The notes below the pieces were generated by a model that worked only from the letters and a program-made list of their open reading frames with translations, did no database searches and was not told where the DNA came from. Position numbers and translations under genes: made by a program. A stretch of DNA of 9,850 nt from assembly GCA_902797565.1 (NCBI GenBank), contig CADBTO010000201.1, forward strand, positions 1 to 9,850, given 5' to 3'. Shown here in pieces: positions 6,276 to 9,850 of this stretch (positions are counted from its first letter, which is position 1; every line of letters starts with the position of its first letter). Source of the DNA: an uncultured Lachnospiraceae bacterium (lineage in GTDB: Bacteria; Bacillota; Clostridia; Lachnospirales; Lachnospiraceae).

Positions 6276-7862
6276 ATGAAAGAATTCAATACAACGGCCG
6301 TGTGCATCCCATCCAGACATTATATGGTGGATCTTTCGGAACGTGTGGAGGAAATCCGGACGATGATTGCTGCCGGGAAGTATTTCATGATTAACCGCTC
6401 GCGGCAATATGGGAAGACAACGACGATTGAAGCAGTGCGGCGGGCTTTGTCCGGGGAATATATGGTGGTCAGCCTCAGTTTTGAGGGAATCGGGCAAGCG
6501 GGCTTCCGCACGGAGGAATCGTTTGTGAAGGCATTTTGCCGGAAACTGAAGCGGGAACTCCGCGCAGGCCTGGAATTGCCGGATATGCTCAAGATGCAGA
6601 TGGAGGATTTTCTGTCACGGAAAGAAGGAGAGGCGCAGCTGGACGAGTTGTTCGATACCCTTCTGGACTGGTGCGATGGATCGGAGAAACCGATTGTGCT
6701 GGCCATTGACGAGGTGGACAGCGCGTCAAACAACCAGGTGTTTCTGGACTTCCTGGCGCAGCTTCGTGATGCGTATATCAACCGGGATACGAAGGGCATC
6801 AAAACCTTCCAGTCCGTGATCCTGGCAGGAGTAACGGATATCATTCACCTGAAAGCAAAGATCAGTCCGGAGTCTGCGTACAAGCAAAACAGCCCCTGGA
6901 ACATTGCGGCGGATTTCAGGCTTGATATGAGCCTGTCTGAAGCAGGCATCCGGGGCATGCTGGATGAATATGAAGCAGACCACCGGACAGGGATGGATAC
7001 GGGAGCAATTGCCCGGAGCATCCGGGCTTATACGGAAGGGTATCCATTCCTTGTCAGCCGGATCTGCCAGCTGATAGACGAGTGGCTCAGCCAGCAGATG
7101 GGGACGTCTGCTGCATGGACGAAGGCAGGTGTGGAGGAAGCGGTCAAACTGATTTTGTCGGAGAACAATACCCTCTTTGATTCGATGATATCCAAGCTGG
7201 AGAACTACCCTGAGTTAAAAATCTCCATCCGGAAAGTGTTGATGGAGGGAGAGAAACTTGTCTATGATGCGCGGCAAAGTGAGATTTCTCAAATGCAGAT
7301 GTATGGGTTAATTAGAAAAGAACACGGGGCTGTCAGGATTGCCAACAGGATCTTCGAGATGATGCTTTATAATCTGTTTCTGTCCGATGAAGAACTGAAA
7401 AGTGATGCATTTACAAAAGAGGGAGATCTGGCACGAAATATCTTTGTAAAAGATGGGAAACTGGATATGCGCCTGGTTTTGGAACGATTTATCCAGACCT
7501 ATACGCAGATATGCGGGCCGCTGGAAGAAAAATTCAGAGAGAAGGATGGGCGGGAGCAGTTCCTGCTTTACCTTCGCCCGATCATCAATGGCACAGGGAA
7601 TTATTATATTGAAGCCCAGACCCGGAACCAGACCCGTACGGATGTGGTCGTGGATTATCTGGGACAGCAATATGTCATTGAACTGAAAATTTGGAGGGGC
7701 GAGCGGTACAACGAAGAGGGTGAGAAACAGATTGCCGGGTACCTGGAACACTTTAACCTTGACACAGGGTATATGCTAAGCTTTAATTTCAACAAAAAGA
7801 AAGAGCCTGGCGTAAAGCGGGTACAGGTCGGAGATAAGGTTCTGTTTGAGGGGATGCTTTAA
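6276..7862 (+). CDS. AAA-ATPase-like protein with C-terminal PD-(D/E)XK nuclease-like domain
   Basis: A 528-residue cytoplasmic protein of a family common in gut Firmicutes and Bacteroidetes and mostly of unknown role. Seen: the N-terminal signature MKEFNTTAVCIPSRHYMVD, a P-loop within NRSRQYGKTTT (residues 40-50; a short Walker A of the NRPRRFGKS type), Walker B IVLAIDEVDSA (140-150; D145, E146), and a winged-helix-like stretch around MYGLIRKEHGAVRIANRIF. A C-terminal PD-(D/E)XK-like core follows, with TRTDVVVDY (D456) and VIELKIW (E469, K471), then QIAGYLEHFNLDTGYML. All expected catalytic residues appear present. It starts 8 nt after nfnB with only a weak ribosome binding site (AGGGG at 6257-6261). 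The start is supported because the paralogue beginning near 9828 opens with the same MKEFNTT. Whether it cleaves DNA is unknown; a defence or mobile-element role is speculation. Confidence 0.88.
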   Translation: MKEFNTTAVCIPSRHYMVDLSERVEEIRTMIAAGKYFMINRSRQYGKTTTIEAVRRALSGEYMVVSLSFEGIGQAGFRTEESFVKAFCRKLKRELRAGLELPDMLKMQMEDFLSRKEGEAQLDELFDTLLDWCDGSEKPIVLAIDEVDSASNNQVFLDFLAQLRDAYINRDTKGIKTFQSVILAGVTDIIHLKAKISPESAYKQNSPWNIAADFRLDMSLSEAGIRGMLDEYEADHRTGMDTGAIARSIRAYTEGYPFLVSRICQLIDEWLSQQMGTSAAWTKAGVEEAVKLILSENNTLFDSMISKLENYPELKISIRKVLMEGEKLVYDARQSEISQMQMYGLIRKEHGAVRIANRIFEMMLYNLFLSDEELKSDAFTKEGDLARNIFVKDGKLDMRLVLERFIQTYTQICGPLEEKFREKDGREQFLLYLRPIINGTGNYYIEAQTRNQTRTDVVVDYLGQQYVIELKIWRGERYNEEGEKQIAGYLEHFNLDTGYMLSFNFNKKKEPGVKRVQVGDKVLFEGML

Positions 7863-7896
7863 TCGTGCGTGTGATACAGAAATGTGCTGAAGTTTG

Positions 7897-7903
7897 AAAG
7901 GAG
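7897..7903 (+). promoter_or_regulatory. Ribosome binding site deciding a GTG start
   Basis: AAAGGAG lies 5 nt before the GTG at 7909. An in-frame TTG at 7894 precedes this site and so cannot use it; the in-frame ATG at 7927 is too far downstream. The zinc-ribbon protein therefore most likely starts at GTG 7909. Confidence 0.82.
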
Positions 7904-7908
7904 ACACA

Positions 7909-9138
7909 GTGAAAACAAAAGAAACCATGGCATATACATGCCCTGCCTGCGGCGGGATGCTGGCATTTGACCCGGTATCGGGGAAGACGAAGTGCGAGAG
8001 CTGCGGGAGCATGTATGACGCAAAAGAAGTGGAAGAGCTGCAGGCAGGGAAAAATGCGGATGTGGCTGGTGAAGAGCGGGATGACGGGTGGAAGGCATAT
8101 GGCTGCTCGTCCTGCGGCGCGGAGTTGATGGCGGATGCGAATACTGCGGTCATTAAGTGCCCGTATTGCGGCAACAATACGATTGACCCGACGAAATTCG
8201 CGGGCAGCATTAAACCGAATGCAGTGATCCCGTTTGCCGTGACAAAGGAAATGGCAATGCAGAAGTACCGGCAGAACCAGGAAGGGATGAAGGGCTTCTT
8301 CCTTCCTGGCAGCTTCAAAAGCGGCAGCCACATCAAGGAGATCCAGGGCGTGTATATTCCGTTCTGGCTGTTTTCCGGTACGGGCTATATTGACGGTGAA
8401 TACAAGGTGTCCAATGAACATCGGGAAGGTGATTACCGGATTATCGAGCGTTATGAGGCAAGGCGGAAGGGAAGCCTGGAATTCCAGAATGTACCTGCAG
8501 ACGCATCCAAACGGATGCCCGACGATTTGATGGACTCGATCGAGCCTTATCGGTTTTCTGATTTGAAACCTTTTTCCATGTCCTATCTGCCGGGCTTCCT
8601 TGCGGAGCGTTTTGATGTCAATGAAAATGAAAGCAAGAAACGGGCAAAAAAGCGTGTGGAAGGAAGTCTGGATGACGCGGTGGAAAAGACGCTCAGCAAG
8701 TACAACCATATTGACAAGAAGAACCAGACCATGGAAGTGGAATTTGACGATACGGCATATGCACTGCTTCCGGCATGGATTCTGACGACGAAATGGGAAG
8801 GGAAGGAATTCCTCTTTGCCGTGAATGGCCAGACCGGTGAATATATCGGGAACCTGCCGATCAATTCCGGGAAGTATACGCTGACCTTGATCCTGTCGTT
8901 TGTGCTTCCGTTTGCGCTGATGATCCTGGTTCTTGGGGATCCCATTACAGCGGCGATCGTTGCGGCGATTGTGGCTGCGATTGTCGGATTTGCGGTTCAT
9001 TCTGCGATGAAGCCGGTGGCAAAGGCGACCAGTGCGGCCAAGTATGTGGAGCCGTCCCTGGATCTTTCTGAAAAGAGCGACCACTTCGTGAAGAAGGACA
9101 AGGTCTATGAGCCGCAGAAGAAGGATGGGGACAAGTAA
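7909..9138 (+). CDS. Double zinc-ribbon protein with C-terminal hydrophobic hairpin
   Basis: A 409-residue protein of unknown function. Similar clostridial proteins are often loosely labelled TFIIB-type zinc-ribbon or 'PriA-like' proteins because of the N-terminal ribbons; no helicase motifs are present. Seen: ribbon 1 with C11, C14, C29, C32 (YTCPACGG ... CESCG), ribbon 2 with C66, C69, C84, C87 (CSSCG ... CPYCG), and a middle domain rich in aromatic residues (VYIPFWLFSGTGYIDGEY). Residues about 323-364 then form two hydrophobic segments separated by GDP, probably a membrane hairpin, with a basic/acidic tail after. The second segment contains three AAIV repeats. The GTG start is set by the ribosome binding site at 7897-7903. 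It sits 46 nt after the ATPase gene. The fold suggests a membrane-anchored zinc-binding adaptor (inference). Confidence 0.85.
   Translation: MKTKETMAYTCPACGGMLAFDPVSGKTKCESCGSMYDAKEVEELQAGKNADVAGEERDDGWKAYGCSSCGAELMADANTAVIKCPYCGNNTIDPTKFAGSIKPNAVIPFAVTKEMAMQKYRQNQEGMKGFFLPGSFKSGSHIKEIQGVYIPFWLFSGTGYIDGEYKVSNEHREGDYRIIERYEARRKGSLEFQNVPADASKRMPDDLMDSIEPYRFSDLKPFSMSYLPGFLAERFDVNENESKKRAKKRVEGSLDDAVEKTLSKYNHIDKKNQTMEVEFDDTAYALLPAWILTTKWEGKEFLFAVNGQTGEYIGNLPINSGKYTLTLILSFVLPFALMILVLGDPITAAIVAAIVAAIVGFAVHSAMKPVAKATSAAKYVEPSLDLSEKSDHFVKKDKVYEPQKKDGDK
8950..8985 (+). repeat. Triple 12-nt repeat encoding AAIV x3
   Basis: Three consecutive 12-nt units (GCGGCGATCGTT, GCGGCGATTGTG, GCTGCGATTGTC) encode AAIV three times at residues 348-359, within the second hydrophobic segment of the zinc-ribbon protein. 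Substitutions are confined to third codon positions. Confidence 0.8.
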
Positions 9139-9183
9139 AAACAGTGTTTCGGAAAAGCGTTTTTCAAAAGGAGTTCGCTGGTC

Positions 9184-9438
9184 ATGAAAAATTATACTTA
9201 TATCCCCAAGGGTGTATGTTCGACTGAGATCAATTATGCGCTGGATGAAGAAGGAAAAATCCATAACCTTCGATTCACCGGGGGCTGCAATGGGAACCTG
9301 AAAGCCATCGGCCGGCTTCTGGAAGGCCGGGACGCGCGGGAAGCAGCGGAGCTGCTCCAGGGCAATGACTGCAAAGGGCGCGGCACGTCCTGTGCAGACC
9401 AGCTTTCAAAATCATTGATGGAAGCTTTGGCGGAGTAA
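9184..9438 (+). CDS. TSCPD domain-containing protein (TIGR03905-like)
   Basis: An 84-residue protein that is essentially one TSCPD domain, a fold also found at the C-terminus of some B12-dependent ribonucleotide reductases. Function of the free-standing form is not established. Seen: four cysteines, C12 (KGVCSTEI), C35 (TGGCNGNLKAI), C63 (NDCKG) and C70 within the name-giving GTSCADQL. These are placed as expected for a small metal-binding or redox-active fold (inference). AAAAGGAG (9166-9173) lies 10 nt before the ATG. The next gene's ribosome binding site overlaps the end of this gene, so the two are probably translated together. Confidence 0.9.
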   Translation: MKNYTYIPKGVCSTEINYALDEEGKIHNLRFTGGCNGNLKAIGRLLEGRDAREAAELLQGNDCKGRGTSCADQLSKSLMEALAE

Positions 9439-9443
9439 CGTTT

Positions 9444-9806
9444 ATGTTTTTGAATTGCACTAACCATCCGTCCGCGGGCTGGGAGGAAGCACAAATAGAG
9501 GCGGCAAACGCATTGGGAGGGGAGATCGTGGATCTTCCCTTTCCTGCAATCAGGCAGGATTTTTCTTCTGATGAGATAGACCAGCTGGTGGGGCAGTATC
9601 TGGAAACCCTGCAAAGTTATGCAGAACCTGTGGTGCTGGTGATGGGAGAGTTCGTTTTTACGTATCGCCTGGTCACTGCCTTGAAGCAGGCAGGAATCAA
9701 AGCGGTGGCGACCAATAGCGAGCGCAGGGCTGTGGAGACAAAGAGGGAGGACGGGAGCGTGATGAAGCAGTCTGTGTTTGTTTTTGCAAGGTTTTTGGAG
9801 TATTAG
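9444..9806 (+). CDS. Small conserved protein, family uncertain (loosely CRISPR-associated-labelled type)
   Basis: A 120-residue soluble protein opening MFLNCTNHPSAGW, with IVDLPFPAI in the middle, then VVLVMGEFVFTYRLV and GIKAVATNSERRAVE, ending FVFARFLEY. The alternation of strands and helices suggests a small Rossmann-like fold. I recall similar proteins in Clostridia carrying a generic 'CRISPR-associated protein' name, but this is memory of an annotation label, not a demonstrated role, and no cas gene or CRISPR array is visible here. The start is supported by GGAG at 9432-9435, which lies inside the end of the TSCPD gene with 8 nt spacing. The gene ends 21 nt before the second ATPase-family gene. 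Confidence 0.72.
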   Translation: MFLNCTNHPSAGWEEAQIEAANALGGEIVDLPFPAIRQDFSSDEIDQLVGQYLETLQSYAEPVVLVMGEFVFTYRLVTALKQAGIKAVATNSERRAVETKREDGSVMKQSVFVFARFLEY

Positions 9807-9807
9807 G

Positions 9808-9823
9808 AAAAAAAAGGGGGGGG
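9808..9823 (+). promoter_or_regulatory. A8G8 homopolymer tract overlapping the ribosome binding site of the second ATPase-family gene
   Basis: Eight A (9808-9815) run straight into eight G (9816-9823), just before ATGATG at 9825. The AAGGGGG portion is the only candidate Shine-Dalgarno sequence. Length changes in either run would alter ribosome-binding strength or spacing. Confidence 0.6.
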
Positions 9824-9827
9824 TATG

Positions 9828-9850
9828 ATGAAGGAATTTAATACGACCGG
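9828..9850 (+). CDS. Start of a second AAA-ATPase/PD-(D/E)XK family gene, truncated by window edge
   Basis: Only the first codons are visible. They read MKEFNTTG, matching MKEFNTTA at the start of the ATPase/PD-(D/E)XK protein at 6276. The codons differ at synonymous positions (AAG/AAA, TTT/TTC, ACG/ACA), so this is not a recent identical duplicate. An ATG at 9825 is also in frame and would add one Met. The ATG at 9828 is preferred because it aligns with the paralogue and gives better spacing from the G-rich tract. Family assignment from eight residues is tentative. Confidence 0.65.

Noticed and set aside
9139..9183. Possible terminator hairpin (AAAAAC ... GTTTTT) between the zinc-ribbon and TSCPD genes
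   Set aside because: The matching arms are six A/T-rich bases with no GC stem and a long loop, too weak to call.
7789..9264. 491-codon minus-strand open frame
   Set aside because: It lies antisense to the zinc-ribbon gene and the start of the TSCPD gene, both with clear motifs and ribosome binding sites; it shows no recognisable domain.

Overview
The window reads as a piece of a chromosome from an anaerobic Clostridia-type Firmicute, probably Lachnospiraceae-like. Evidence for this is the NfnAB electron-bifurcating transhydrogenase pair, strong AAAGGAGG-type ribosome binding sites, use of TTG and GTG starts, a stand-alone TSCPD-domain protein, and an AAA-ATPase/PD-(D/E)XK family that recurs within the window. 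The taxonomic call is inference; no rRNA or other marker is present. All supported genes lie on the + strand with gaps of under 50 nt. No stretch over 300 nt is gene-free, and I see no convincing promoter, terminator, tRNA, IS element or CRISPR array.

Layout. (1) 1-1579: the 3' part of argS (arginyl-tRNA synthetase). (2) 1606-3947: two overlapping G3E/COG0523 (CobW-like) GTPase genes. The first is a canonical CxCC-containing metallochaperone with a 148-residue His/Asp/Gly/Glu-only insert holding 71 histidines. The second lacks CxCC and ends in a domain resembling the C-terminal part of DUF1980/TIGR03943 proteins. (3) 3971-6267: nfnA and nfnB, the two subunits of NADH-dependent reduced ferredoxin:NADP+ oxidoreductase, overlapping by 1 nt. 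(4) 6276-7862: an AAA-ATPase-like protein with a C-terminal PD-(D/E)XK nuclease-like domain. (5) 7909-9138: a protein with two zinc ribbons and a C-terminal hydrophobic hairpin. (6) 9184-9438: a TSCPD-domain protein. (7) 9444-9806: a small protein of a family I remember only loosely as carrying a CRISPR-associated label. (8) 9828-end: the first codons of a second member of the AAA-ATPase/PD-(D/E)XK family, behind an A8G8 homopolymer tract.

How they fit together. The tight spacing and overlaps imply shared transcripts, at least for the GTPase pair and for nfnAB. The GTPase pair looks like a metal (most likely zinc) storage and delivery unit. nfnAB supplies NADPH by electron bifurcation. The remaining genes have no obvious shared pathway. 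The most unusual parts are the extreme His-rich loop, the GTPase/DUF1980-like fusion beside it, and the homopolymer tract at the start of the second ATPase gene.
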